Of a DNA stretch of 64,000 nucleotides, positions 27,478 through 36,256 are shown piece after piece (the first letter of the stretch is position 1; each line of letters opens with the position of its first letter). The stretch is from Alteromonas pelagimontana. GTDB taxonomy: Bacteria; Pseudomonadota; Gammaproteobacteria; Enterobacterales; Alteromonadaceae. Location of the stretch: positions 2,356,001 to 2,420,000 of the forward strand of contig NZ_CP052766.1 in the NCBI RefSeq assembly GCF_002499975.2, written 5' to 3'. Under the pieces are notes generated by a model. That model worked only from the letters and a program-made list of their open reading frames with translations. It was not told the origin of the DNA and made no database searches. Both the position numbers and the translations under genes were made by a program.

Positions 27478-29325
27478 TTAATCATCGAGCTCCCGCGCAA
27501 GATAGCCGCGAATTAATTGTAGGAAGGCGTCGCCGTAGCGCTGCATTTTGGTTCGCCCTACGCCGCTTACTTCTAAAAATTCGGCGTCGCTGGTGGGCGT
27601 GCGTGATGCCATATCTACCAAAGTGGCATCACTGAATATCACAAAGGGAGGCACCGCATGTTCTTCGGCTAACGCTTTGCGCAAATGCTTAAGCCGTTTG
27701 AATAACGCTTTATCATAATTGGCCGGTGCTTTGCTGACTTTTTTGTCAGGCTTAAATTCAAGGCGAGGAACCGCCAGCTTCACTTCCGTATCACTCTTAA
27801 GTACCGGTCGGGCTGCTTCTGTCAGACGTAAAGCGGCATTGGCAGTTAAATCTACCCGTATCAGCCCTTTATGAATTAGCTGATTAATAATGTTATGCCA
27901 GTAGCTGTCAGCGTGTTCTTTACCTATTCCGTAGGTACTAAGATGCTGGTGTCCGGCTTCCATAATACGTTTAAGCGATTTGCCGCGAAGCACATCAATA
28001 ACGTGTTGCGTAGCAGCCTGCTGCTCCAGCCTCAGAATACAGGACAGCACCTTTTGCGCCAGTACCAGGCCATCAATAAGCTTGGGCGGGTCCAGACAAA
28101 TATCGCAGTTACCGCAGGCGGTATCGCTGTATTCAGAAAAATAATTAAGCAGAACCTGACGGCGACAGGTTTGTGCTTCGGCAAATGATTCCATTGCAGC
28201 AAATTTTTGCAGTTCAATGGTATTGCGCTCAGTTTTGTCGCCTTGCTCAATCCATTGACGCACCCGCGCGGCATCTTTTTCATCAAACAACAGAAGTGCT
28301 TCTGAATCCAGGCCATCACGTCCGGCCCGGCCGGTTTCTTGATAGTAGCTTTCTATACTGCGCGGAACATCATGATGCACCACGTAGCGTACGTTGGATT
28401 TATTAATGCCCATACCAAAGGCGACGGTAGCTACCACAATGTCTATCTGATCATTTAAAAAACGCCGCTGTACATATTCACGTTCATCCGGGTCTTTACC
28501 AGCATGGTAAGCTTCACAGCGCATACCCAGGCGGTGCAGTTTAGCGCTTAAATCATCGACTTTTGCGCGGCTGTTGCAGTAAATAATTCCGCTGCCGTCT
28601 TGTTGTTTAACGTAATCCACCACCTGATCGAAGGCTTTGTACTTCGACATCACCCTGTATCGAATATTAGGCCGGTCGAAACTTCCTTTAAAAACAAAAG
28701 GATCGTTTAGCTCAAGTTGCAGCAGAATATCAGCCTGAGTTGCCGCGTCGGCGGTGGCGGTAAGGCCGATAACAGGGATGTGCGGAAATCGCTGCTTGAT
28801 AATGCCCAGCGCGCGATAATCATGGCGAAAATCGTGGCCCCAATGAGACACGCAGTGCGCTTCATCTACCGCAAATAACGCTACCTGCGTAGCATTCAAC
28901 AATTGTTGAAACTGGTGTTGTAGCAAACGCTCAGGAGAAACATACAACAATTCGAATTTACCGGCCTGCAAGTCAGCGATGATCTGGTGCTGTTTATCCA
29001 CATCAAGTGAAGAATTTAAAAACGCTGCCTTCACACCCGCTTCACGAAGCTGTTCTACCTGATCCTGCATTAGTGAAATTAAAGGCGATACCACAATGGC
29101 TGTGCCTTCCCGAACCAGGCCGGGTATTTGATAGCACAGCGATTTTCCGCCCCCGGTAGGCAGCAACACCAAAGCGTCGCGGCCTTGAACAACGTGTTGA
29201 ATGACAGCTTCTTGTCCGGTTCTGAATTCTGAATAACCGAATACACGTGAAAGCACCGATTTTGCTGTCAGTGGTTCGGCGGTGGTATTGGTGTCTTGAT
29301 TGATAGGTGAAGATGAAATACTCAT
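27478..29325 (-). CDS. recQ: ATP-dependent DNA helicase RecQ
   Basis: At 615 residues it has the complete RecQ layout: helicase core with LLPTGGGKSLCYQIPG (Walker A, about 54-69), VDEAHCVSHWGHDFRHDY (motif II, about 153-170), and QETGRAGRDGLDSEALL (motif VI). A zinc-binding RQC region follows, with Cys in TCRRQVLLNYF and CGNCDIC, then a C-terminal HRDC domain (about 530-610). It unwinds DNA 3'-5' in RecF-pathway repair and in restarting forks. The ATG at 29325 gives a short disordered N-terminal tail. Confidence 0.96.
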   Translation of the reverse strand: MSISSSPINQDTNTTAEPLTAKSVLSRVFGYSEFRTGQEAVIQHVVQGRDALVLLPTGGGKSLCYQIPGLVREGTAIVVSPLISLMQDQVEQLREAGVKAAFLNSSLDVDKQHQIIADLQAGKFELLYVSPERLLQHQFQQLLNATQVALFAVDEAHCVSHWGHDFRHDYRALGIIKQRFPHIPVIGLTATADAATQADILLQLELNDPFVFKGSFDRPNIRYRVMSKYKAFDQVVDYVKQQDGSGIIYCNSRAKVDDLSAKLHRLGMRCEAYHAGKDPDEREYVQRRFLNDQIDIVVATVAFGMGINKSNVRYVVHHDVPRSIESYYQETGRAGRDGLDSEALLLFDEKDAARVRQWIEQGDKTERNTIELQKFAAMESFAEAQTCRRQVLLNYFSEYSDTACGNCDICLDPPKLIDGLVLAQKVLSCILRLEQQAATQHVIDVLRGKSLKRIMEAGHQHLSTYGIGKEHADSYWHNIINQLIHKGLIRVDLTANAALRLTEAARPVLKSDTEVKLAVPRLEFKPDKKVSKAPANYDKALFKRLKHLRKALAEEHAVPPFVIFSDATLVDMASRTPTSDAEFLEVSGVGRTKMQRYGDAFLQLIRGYLARELDD

Positions 29326-30010
29326 TGGCAGCGATTTTACGCGCTTTCCGGTTTCGCTTCACGGCAAATCTGCAATAAAGTAAAGAACAGGCTGAAAGGC
29401 TAGGTTAGTTAACCCCAATTCGAGATAAGTCGCGCCGCTTAATAACGATCTTTTTGTGCCTGGCATTGTTGCGCTTTCCAGTCATAGCCGGCTATGACGT
29501 ACGAAATCCCGCCTTGCTATGCACAAAAATCTCGTCATCGAGCCAACATTGGCTTAATAACAATTAATAGCTTTACTTAATATTTAATTGAACAGATTTC
29601 TATATTTATACGACACTTCTTATCTCAAGTTGAAGTCAGGCCAAGATCGAAAATTGTTTTTAAACTATAAGTGAAGGTTTCTTAGCCAGAACCTCTGGCT
29701 CATGGATGCTCCAGCAGAGCCATCAGGGACGGCTTTACGGCGTTTCGGATAAGAAAATTTTACATATTTTTCACTGCTGATGGTTTTTCGCTCACTCATG
29801 CGGTTGTCCTGGAGCCGGGGTTAACTATCATTCCCGCCGTTATAGAAATAACCTCATTGGCAAAACGAAAGTCGCGTCTGCTTCAGTTAGGAACAACAGC
29901 GACTAAGAAAGCACTATCGGGCGTATTGCGTTTGGCACACAGACCTATATGCTAAGCGTGCGCTTAAAGGGCGTAGCATTGTAATTAAACCTATCACCTG
30001 GAGATGTGTT
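29326..30010. other. 685-bp intergenic region before mgtE
   Basis: This is the divergent upstream region of recQ and mgtE. It contains the long imperfect palindrome described separately (29446-29534). A second small hairpin follows, AGCCAA/TTGGCT around 29541-29554, then AT-rich DNA that could hold the mgtE promoter. No open frame with coding character was seen. Confidence 0.6.
29446..29534. repeat. REP-like imperfect palindrome of about 89 bp
   Basis: The centre is a perfect 18-bp palindrome, GTCATAGCCGGCTATGAC (29481-29498). Outside it the two sides stay partly complementary out to TTTTTGTGC (29451-29459) and GCACAAAAA (29521-29529), so the whole element is symmetrical about 29489/29490. 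The mixed conservation and intergenic position fit a REP or MITE-like repeat. I saw no second copy in this window. Confidence 0.7.
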
Positions 30011-31348
30011 ATGGCTGAACCCTTGCCAGATCTCATAGAAGAACTCGTATCCGATACATCCAGCGATGATCCGGCGGCCATATTAACGACTCTGGCCGGG
30101 CAGGATGATGTGTATATTGCTACGTTGCTCGAATCTCTGCCGGTTGAGCGGCGTCTCGCCATATGGGAAGGTATTCCGCGGGATCGTAAGTTGGACGTGC
30201 TGGTTGAAATGCGTAGCGACCCGCGGGAAATCCTTATCGACCGCACCCCGCACAACGAATGGGCGGCAATTTTTTCCGATATTGAAGCCGAAGATTTACT
30301 GGAGTTGCTTGATTCCTTACCCAATCGATTGGTAGATGTTGCTTATGCTGAACTGGATGCACAGCAACAGGTTTTTTTCCGAGAAGCTACGCAGTTTGGC
30401 GATGCCGAGGTAGGTCACTGGGTCAGTCACGAGCTCTTGGTATTGCCACTGAACGCGAAAGTACGGGAAGGCTTGCGTTTAATTCGTCGCAATGTTCCCA
30501 GCCACTGTGACACCATTTTTCTTGTGAACCGCTCAGGGCAATTTTCGGCGGCGGTAAGACTTACCCGGGTTTTCGGTGCGCCAGAACATTTACCCTTGGT
30601 TGAACTTACAGAAGAAAATATACCGACGTTGAAAGGCCGGGATGAAACCACCAGTAGCTCGTTGCAAGTACAGCGCTCAGGCTATGCTTCACTTCCCGTA
30701 GTGGATGATAGCAATAAACTCCTTGGTCGCTTGGATATTACGTCAGCCAGTGAACTGATCAACGAGTTTTACGAGCGTCAGGTCATGGCGTCAGCGGGTA
30801 TGGATGAAGACGAGGATTTGTTCTCTCCGGTCGCGAAAAGTGCAAAGAATCGTGCACTGTGGCTGGGTATTAATTTGCTTACCGCGTTTCTCGCGTCGTG
30901 GTTTATTGGCAGGTTTGAAGCCACACTACAGCAAGTGGTGGCGCTGGCGGTACTGATGCCTGTAGTGGCTAGCATGGGTGGCATCGCCGGTAGCCAAACA
31001 CTAACATTGATCGTGCGGGGATTGGCGCTAGGGCAGGTTACCAGTGCTAACTTTCGCGCGTTGATGATAAAAGAATTAAAAGTGGGCGGGGTGAATGGTG
31101 TAATTTGGGCACTGGTGATTGGCATAGTAGCCTATTTTTGGTTCTCCGATGTGGTGCTGGGAATGGTGATTTGTCTGGCTATCCTTTTCAATATTGTTGC
31201 CGCTGCAGTGGCAGGCGTCTTTTTACCGGTAATTCTGGATAAAATGAAAATTGACCCCGCGCTTTCTGGCTCAGTTATTCTTACAACCGTGACGGATATT
31301 GTAGGGTTTGTTGCCTTTCTTGGATTGGGAACGCTGTTTTTGCTTTAA
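30011..31348 (+). CDS. mgtE: Magnesium transporter MgtE
   Basis: The 445-residue product has the MgtE order: an acidic N-terminal superhelical domain (about 1-125), a CBS pair (about 130-255) and five C-terminal membrane helices (about 280-445). The pore consensus PVVASMGGIAGSQTLTLIVRGLALGQ is clear. MgtE is a Mg2+-selective channel gated by the cytoplasmic domains, which sense internal Mg2+. The ATG follows TGGAGATG. No Mg-responsive riboswitch is recognisable upstream. The gene appears monocistronic. Confidence 0.95.
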   Translation: MAEPLPDLIEELVSDTSSDDPAAILTTLAGQDDVYIATLLESLPVERRLAIWEGIPRDRKLDVLVEMRSDPREILIDRTPHNEWAAIFSDIEAEDLLELLDSLPNRLVDVAYAELDAQQQVFFREATQFGDAEVGHWVSHELLVLPLNAKVREGLRLIRRNVPSHCDTIFLVNRSGQFSAAVRLTRVFGAPEHLPLVELTEENIPTLKGRDETTSSSLQVQRSGYASLPVVDDSNKLLGRLDITSASELINEFYERQVMASAGMDEDEDLFSPVAKSAKNRALWLGINLLTAFLASWFIGRFEATLQQVVALAVLMPVVASMGGIAGSQTLTLIVRGLALGQVTSANFRALMIKELKVGGVNGVIWALVIGIVAYFWFSDVVLGMVICLAILFNIVAAAVAGVFLPVILDKMKIDPALSGSVILTTVTDIVGFVAFLGLGTLFLL

Positions 31349-31471
31349 AAATTTTTCTAAGGTTACATCTTAAAATTCTACCGAAGCGAGCAGTGTGGTG
31401 AGCGCAAAAGCGTTGTGTTCATCGCGTTAAATTATCAGAATACGTCCATCTATTTTTATTTCGGCAGGTGT

Positions 31472-32398
31472 GTGTTGAACCCAACTCCAACCGACGAGCA
31501 AGCGCGCTCTACGCGAATCGGCGTAATGAGCGCGATTGCTGCTTATTCCATGTGGGGCGTTGCGCCCATCTATTTTAAACAATTGCAAATTTTGCCCTCG
31601 GCAGAAGTGTTGATGCACCGGGTGGTGTGGTCAGCGCTGATTTTAATTGGATTGATACTCGGCTTCCGCCAACTGCCAAAGGTTAAGGCTGCACTGCGTT
31701 CACCTCGAGTCATGCAAATCCTGTTTTTGGCGGGTATTTTACTCGGTGCAAACTGGTTACTTTTTATTTGGGCGATTAATAACGATCATTTGCTCGACGC
31801 TAGCCTGGGTTATTACATTAATCCCTTATTCAACGTCTTTCTAGGCCGGCTGTTCCTGGGAGAAAGGCTGCGACCATTGCAGCAGATAGCCGTAGTACTG
31901 GCGTTAGCGGGTGTGTTAATGCTGGTTTTTTCTTACGGGCAGGTGCCCTGGATAGCACTGGTGTTAGCCGCAACATTCGGCATCTACGGTTTGTTACGCA
32001 AGCAGGTAGCAGTCGATTCGCTGCCCGGGCTTTTCATCGAAACCATCATGCTGCTGCCGCTTGCGATTGGCTACTGGTTATTCTTTGCTTCCTCTCACAG
32101 CAACATGACGGCAAATTCTCTACCATTAAACGCAATGCTGATTGCTGCTGGCATTGTTACTACAGCGCCGTTGCTATGCTTTACCGCAGCGGCCAGACGC
32201 ATCATGTATTCTACATTGGGATTTTTCCAGTACATCGGACCAACTATTATGTTCTTTCTCGCCGTCTACCTTTACGGCGAACCGTTAGAGGAAGGCAGAT
32301 TAACCACATTCGCCTTTGTCTGGGCGGGGCTGCTATTATTTAGCGCCGACTCGCTGCGGGTATATCGTAACCAACGCAAGCTGCGTTATTCATCCTGA
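31472..32398 (+). CDS. rarD: RarD-type EamA/DMT transporter
   Basis: An open frame exists from 31415, but the N-terminal family consensus (TRIGVMSAIAAYSMWGVAPIYFK) and an AGG before GTGTTG make a GTG at 31472 the best start, about 308 residues. Ten helices are expected. RarD hallmarks are the N-terminal WGVAPIYFKQL block and ANWLLFIWAINNDHLLDASLGYYINPLFNV. E. coli RarD is named for chloramphenicol sensitivity, but the natural substrate is unknown. A terminator follows at 32465-32494. Confidence 0.88.
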   Translation: MLNPTPTDEQARSTRIGVMSAIAAYSMWGVAPIYFKQLQILPSAEVLMHRVVWSALILIGLILGFRQLPKVKAALRSPRVMQILFLAGILLGANWLLFIWAINNDHLLDASLGYYINPLFNVFLGRLFLGERLRPLQQIAVVLALAGVLMLVFSYGQVPWIALVLAATFGIYGLLRKQVAVDSLPGLFIETIMLLPLAIGYWLFFASSHSNMTANSLPLNAMLIAAGIVTTAPLLCFTAAARRIMYSTLGFFQYIGPTIMFFLAVYLYGEPLEEGRLTTFAFVWAGLLLFSADSLRVYRNQRKLRYSS

Positions 32399-32464
32399 TT
32401 AGCATCGCATTGTTCATGAAATAGAAGTCACGAATAGCGAAATAAAATCTCTTAGTAATAAAAT

Positions 32465-32494
32465 AAAAGGCGACTGGGGCGAGTCGCTTTTTGT
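32465..32494 (+). terminator. Rho-independent terminator after rarD
   Basis: GCGACT (32470-32475) pairs with AGTCGC (32482-32487) around GGGGCG. The flanking AAAAG and CTTTTT extend the stem and give the T-run. Confidence 0.8.
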
Positions 32495-32638
32495 TTAAGG
32501 GAATGTCTGAGAAGAGCGAACAGCGGCCATTGGAATAACTAACTTTACTATGTATGCTGCCTTCTAAATTTTCACTATAAGCGTTAGCAGGATAAGAAAA
32601 CATAACTTAATCAAGCTATTAAGCAAGGAAGATATTCG

Positions 32639-34219
32639 TTGAATGCATCTAAATTCAAAAAACTAAAGTTGTCCAATAAGTCTATGCTAGGTATTTGCTT
32701 TTTGTTATTTAATGCCTTGGTACACGCCGATAATATTGACGATTTTCTTCTTGCGAAGATGAAAGAGAAAGGCATACCAGGCTTACAAGTTTCGGTTATT
32801 CAGAACAATCGAGTTGTAAAGGCAGCGAGTTATGGCACCGCTAATGTTCAACATTCAGTCAAGGTCGACGATGATACTGTTTTTAATATTGCATCTATGA
32901 CGAAAGCATTTACCTGTGTGGCTGTGATGCAATTGGTCGAACAGGGAAAAATTGATCTTGGTGCGACTATTTCAACTTATATGGATGATCTACCAAAGTC
33001 ATGGCAGCAGATCACCGTTAATCAGATATTGACTCATAGCTCAGGTTTACCAGACTTTATGAATGAACGTTTCCAATTGATTAATAGTGAGGGCGAAGAG
33101 CAATCATGGCAGGCTGTGCAACAAAGAAAAATGCTGTTTGAACCGGGAGCTGCATTTCATTATAACCAGACCAATTATCTATTGGCAGGCCAAATTATTC
33201 AGAGGGTCAGCGGTAAAAGCTACTCGGATTTGATAATAGAATTTCAGCTAAAAAAAGTTGGCATGATGAGAACAGAAGCCGCAGGATTTGCTCATTTTGA
33301 AGGTGTTAACTTGCATCAGGCGAGAGATTACAGACAAAATCAGCAAGGTAATTTGTCTAATGTGCTAACACATTTTCCATCAATTATTCGAGCAGGCGCA
33401 GGAATGAGTTCCACAGCGAATGAGTTAGCAAAATGGAGCATAGCCTTACAAAGAGGACTATTTTTTGATAACAAAGATAGTCTTGAAATTTTGTGGCAAG
33501 AAGCGCCACTTAGCAGTGACCATTGGGCAAAAGAAAACCCTAATATGCATCCTTATGCTTTGGGCTGGTATAAAGTAAATCGACCATTAAACAAGAAAGT
33601 TGTTACCGCTGGCGGGGGTCAGTCAGCTTTGGCTGTCTATCCAGATGATGATATCTCGATTGTACTGTTAACTAATCTTGCAGGTTCAAAACCAGAAAAT
33701 CTAATGGATGAACTGGCAGAATTTTATCTTGATGACTTTGCTCTATCGCCTGATATTAAATTACTCAAGCAAAAGTTGGAGCAAAAAGGCTATGATAATG
33801 CATTAGACCTTGCAAAAAAACTTGTCACTGAGGGACAAATAAATTTTGAGGCTGGCGAGTTACATCATTTTGCAAAATTACTTGTTAAACATAACAAAAA
33901 ACAACAAGCGAAGACTATTTTTAGCCTCAATAATCAATTATTTTCAAAAGTTATCTTGAATAAAGAGAAACTCGATGAATATGTTGGCGATTATGAATTA
34001 GCTGATTTTTCAATAAACGTTAGCCGTAATGCAGATGCGTTGTTTATAACCGCTACAGGCGACACCACATTGCCAATTTTTTCAGTCACTGATAGTCGCT
34101 TTGTGTTAAAGCAGATTGACGCCGCAATTACCTTTGTGAAAGATGAAAGTGGATCGGTGAATAAATTGATCTTAAATCTAAATAATCAAGATTTAACAGG
34201 AAAGAAAATAAAAAATTAA
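32639..34219 (+). CDS. Exported serine hydrolase, class C beta-lactamase/penicillin-binding family
   Basis: A TTG start with AAGGAAG eight bases upstream gives a signal peptide (about 1-31, ending LVHA). The catalytic Ser-X-X-Lys is ASMTKAF near residues 88-91. The second motif reads HYNQTNY where relatives usually have YSN, and the third is AGGGQ rather than HTGG. Residues about 40-360 form the hydrolase domain; the remaining 160 residues look like a repeat-poor tail with a small C-terminal beta domain. The 526-residue length suits esterase/peptidase-like members rather than true beta-lactamases. The gene is visibly more AT-rich than its neighbours, suggesting acquisition. Confidence 0.85.
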   Translation: MNASKFKKLKLSNKSMLGICFLLFNALVHADNIDDFLLAKMKEKGIPGLQVSVIQNNRVVKAASYGTANVQHSVKVDDDTVFNIASMTKAFTCVAVMQLVEQGKIDLGATISTYMDDLPKSWQQITVNQILTHSSGLPDFMNERFQLINSEGEEQSWQAVQQRKMLFEPGAAFHYNQTNYLLAGQIIQRVSGKSYSDLIIEFQLKKVGMMRTEAAGFAHFEGVNLHQARDYRQNQQGNLSNVLTHFPSIIRAGAGMSSTANELAKWSIALQRGLFFDNKDSLEILWQEAPLSSDHWAKENPNMHPYALGWYKVNRPLNKKVVTAGGGQSALAVYPDDDISIVLLTNLAGSKPENLMDELAEFYLDDFALSPDIKLLKQKLEQKGYDNALDLAKKLVTEGQINFEAGELHHFAKLLVKHNKKQQAKTIFSLNNQLFSKVILNKEKLDEYVGDYELADFSINVSRNADALFITATGDTTLPIFSVTDSRFVLKQIDAAITFVKDESGSVNKLILNLNNQDLTGKKIKN

Positions 34220-34523
34220 GTTCAATTATTTGTTACTTCTAAATGGAAGTATCAAAAAGCTATGGTGCTCAACAGCAACTTCTACCATCCGCTTCTGGCA
34301 CCCTCCGGCCTTTGGGAAGGCTTCGTAAGGCAGCATCGAGCGAAGAGCAATCGTTGATTAGCAGCCTCGTGATAGGCTGCTCTAGACAAGCAGCGGTCAT
34401 TCAGTTAATCCAATCCGAAGATCTGACTCTCATGCCCTTCCTGCCTCACTCAACTGTATCTTCCAGCAACAGTAGAGTTTGGTAGCATACTCAACAAACT
34501 TTAAATGACTAAACTGTAGATGC
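34220..34523. other. 304-bp intergenic region at the left edge of the ubiquitin-like island
   Basis: It lies between the convergent serine hydrolase and DUF6527 genes. A perfect 8-bp stem (AGCAGCCT / AGGCTGCT, 34360-34381, six-base loop) is the only clear structure and could terminate either side. An open frame on the plus strand (34243-34485) has no ribosome site or family resemblance. No integrase, tRNA or direct repeat was found. Confidence 0.5.
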
Positions 34524-34853
34524 TCAAACCCAGATAATTTTCCCGTTTCTTAACCAAAAGTGTGATTTACACCCTCCTTTGAGCCAAACAGAGGGGTGAA
34601 GTGTGGGCTTACCCTCTTTGCTGATATTGATAGACCAGTTAGGATTAGCCTCTTCGATGAGCAATAACTCTAACCGTTTTCCACAGCCGCAGGGACAACG
34701 AAAGGCCACGGCCCAATCTTCGTTGTCTTCTCGAGCCAGCACCAAATTGCGTCGTGGTAGTTTCTGCGGTGGCGTATCAGCCTCAACGATGGTGATCCGT
34801 CGCGCGGGAAGGAGCCTATCTACCTGTATTAGTATCCAATTGGTCCATTTCAT
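34524..34853 (-). CDS. DUF6527 family protein, last gene of the ubiquitin-like operon
   Basis: The 109-residue protein matches the DUF6527 pattern: CPCGCG with Cys53, Cys55 and Cys57, then HPSVW near 87-90 and GGCKSHFW with Cys95 and His98, then an aromatic end (KIIWV). The Cys/His set suggests a metal site. DUF6527 genes are recurrent partners of bacterial ubiquitin-like E1/E2 operons, and I recall a peptidase proposal for this family but cannot confirm it. Its ATG overlaps the JAB-E1 stop by 4 bp (ATGA), so it is co-translated with that protein. It could act as a Ubl-processing or target-selecting factor; that is inference. Confidence 0.8.
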   Translation of the reverse strand: MKWTNWILIQVDRLLPARRITIVEADTPPQKLPRRNLVLAREDNEDWAVAFRCPCGCGKRLELLLIEEANPNWSINISKEGKPTLHPSVWLKGGCKSHFWLRNGKIIWV

Positions 34854-36256
34854 GTGTTCGCCTCGCTGACGGCAAAACGCGGCATACCTAGCAGGGGCTC
34901 GATTAAACCACGGCCAAGGTATGGGTTTGGCACGCAGCTAAAGTCCGTTTCACCCATAAACTCCTCTTCACCAGCTGCCAATGAAAATTGTGTACGTGCC
35001 CGTTTGGCGTTTGGTTCCTGGCGAAAGGGGTATGCGCGCGCAATAAACTCCATGACGCAGTCACTGGCAGCACGCATATTTAGAGAAATAACCGATGGAG
35101 CTTCTTCGGCGACATCTTTGATATACCCTTCTGCTACTTGTTTCGTCAACTCATTTGGGGCCACTTGTTGCAAGTATTCCCGGCGCAGAGCTTCTGCAGT
35201 ATAGACCCCGCGATCCGCCAAGGTGCTGCCACCAGGCTTCACATAGTCCACCCGCCCGCATACATCGCCAACAGCGATTCCTCCAGAAATCTGACGTGTT
35301 GGGATAGTAACTGCCACATCAAATAGTGGCTGCAGAAACGCTGCAGCAATGCGGTCACACACTTGCCGTCCTTCAAAGCTGTCAACACAACAAAATAGCA
35401 CGTCACCTCCGCCCGCTAGCTCAATGGCTTCGCGGGTAGCAACGCTGGCTTTAAGTGTAAGCACTTCGATGTCGTCGCGGTATGTTGGAATGGCCGCCGC
35501 AAATCTCGCTACTTTGGCTGTGCTGTTCCGGGCATCGTCCAAAGTGGCGTTGAGGATACGGTTGAGGTTCTTGAATTCAATTTCATCAAAATCGATCAGG
35601 ATCAATCGGCCAAAGCCTAGACGAGCAAGCTGTTCTACCACGATGGATCCAGTACCGGATACTCCAACCACACAAGCGGTGAAGTGCTTTAGGTGACGAC
35701 CCATTTCGGTTGAGAAGGCCATAGGGGTAGGTAGCAAACTACCTTGCTCAGACGCTTGCCAGGTTAGTAACTCATCGCTAGCAAGGTGCACAGCGCTAAC
35801 AGGTGTAATCATCAGTTGGTGATCATAGAGCCGAGCGCAAATGGCACCGTCCGATGTCATGATGGCCGAGCCATGTCGGGTCAAATGCGATTCGCTGGCC
35901 TCGAATAGCGCGGGCATGACTTCTCGATCACTGTCATCGTCAATGGCTGAGAACGCCAAGAGGCCGCCAGGATGTGAGTGTATCAGCACTACAGACAGGG
36001 CATGAGCCTCTGCTAGGTCAATGGCTTCCTCGATGGCGGTGCCAGGCCAGCTGATGCGATCAGGCGAGCGTTCACTACAATCGACGTATTCAACCAGCAG
36101 AATCTGATTGACCACATAGCGATGTGCGGCGCTTTGGGCACAGAGAACAATAGCGGCGGCCTCCAGACCGTCGCCGGGGAAAAGGTGCTCGCGCAGTTTG
36201 GCATGATGAGCCTCACTGATCGCCAATTTGATGGGCTGATTAATTGTTGTACTCAT
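34850..36256 (-). CDS. JAB/JAMM deubiquitinase fused to a ThiF/E1-like activating enzyme
   Basis: The start is the ATG at 36256 (468 residues), behind GGGAGG; the frame further upstream is inside the previous gene. Residues 1-160 are a JAB peptidase with an intact JAMM set: Glu32, His93-Ser-His95, Ser103 and Asp106. Residues about 185-468 are an E1/ThiF domain: nucleotide loop GVSGTG (198-203), Asp222/Asp224, the Asn-Arg pair NLNR (230-233) and Lys248. Adenylation therefore looks possible. The usual PG-x-x-C-x-x-C after the fold reads PGGSTLADRG (341-350), so the normal Cys is replaced. It should activate the Ubl protein encoded upstream and cleave Ubl chains. It overlaps both neighbours by 4 bp. 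Confidence 0.9.
   Translation of the reverse strand: MSTTINQPIKLAISEAHHAKLREHLFPGDGLEAAAIVLCAQSAAHRYVVNQILLVEYVDCSERSPDRISWPGTAIEEAIDLAEAHALSVVLIHSHPGGLLAFSAIDDDSDREVMPALFEASESHLTRHGSAIMTSDGAICARLYDHQLMITPVSAVHLASDELLTWQASEQGSLLPTPMAFSTEMGRHLKHFTACVVGVSGTGSIVVEQLARLGFGRLILIDFDEIEFKNLNRILNATLDDARNSTAKVARFAAAIPTYRDDIEVLTLKASVATREAIELAGGGDVLFCCVDSFEGRQVCDRIAAAFLQPLFDVAVTIPTRQISGGIAVGDVCGRVDYVKPGGSTLADRGVYTAEALRREYLQQVAPNELTKQVAEGYIKDVAEEAPSVISLNMRAASDCVMEFIARAYPFRQEPNAKRARTQFSLAAGEEEFMGETDFSCVPNPYLGRGLIEPLLGMPRFAVSEANT

Noticed and set aside
34243-34485. Plus-strand 80-codon frame at the left island edge
   Set aside because: No ribosome site and composition typical of non-coding DNA.
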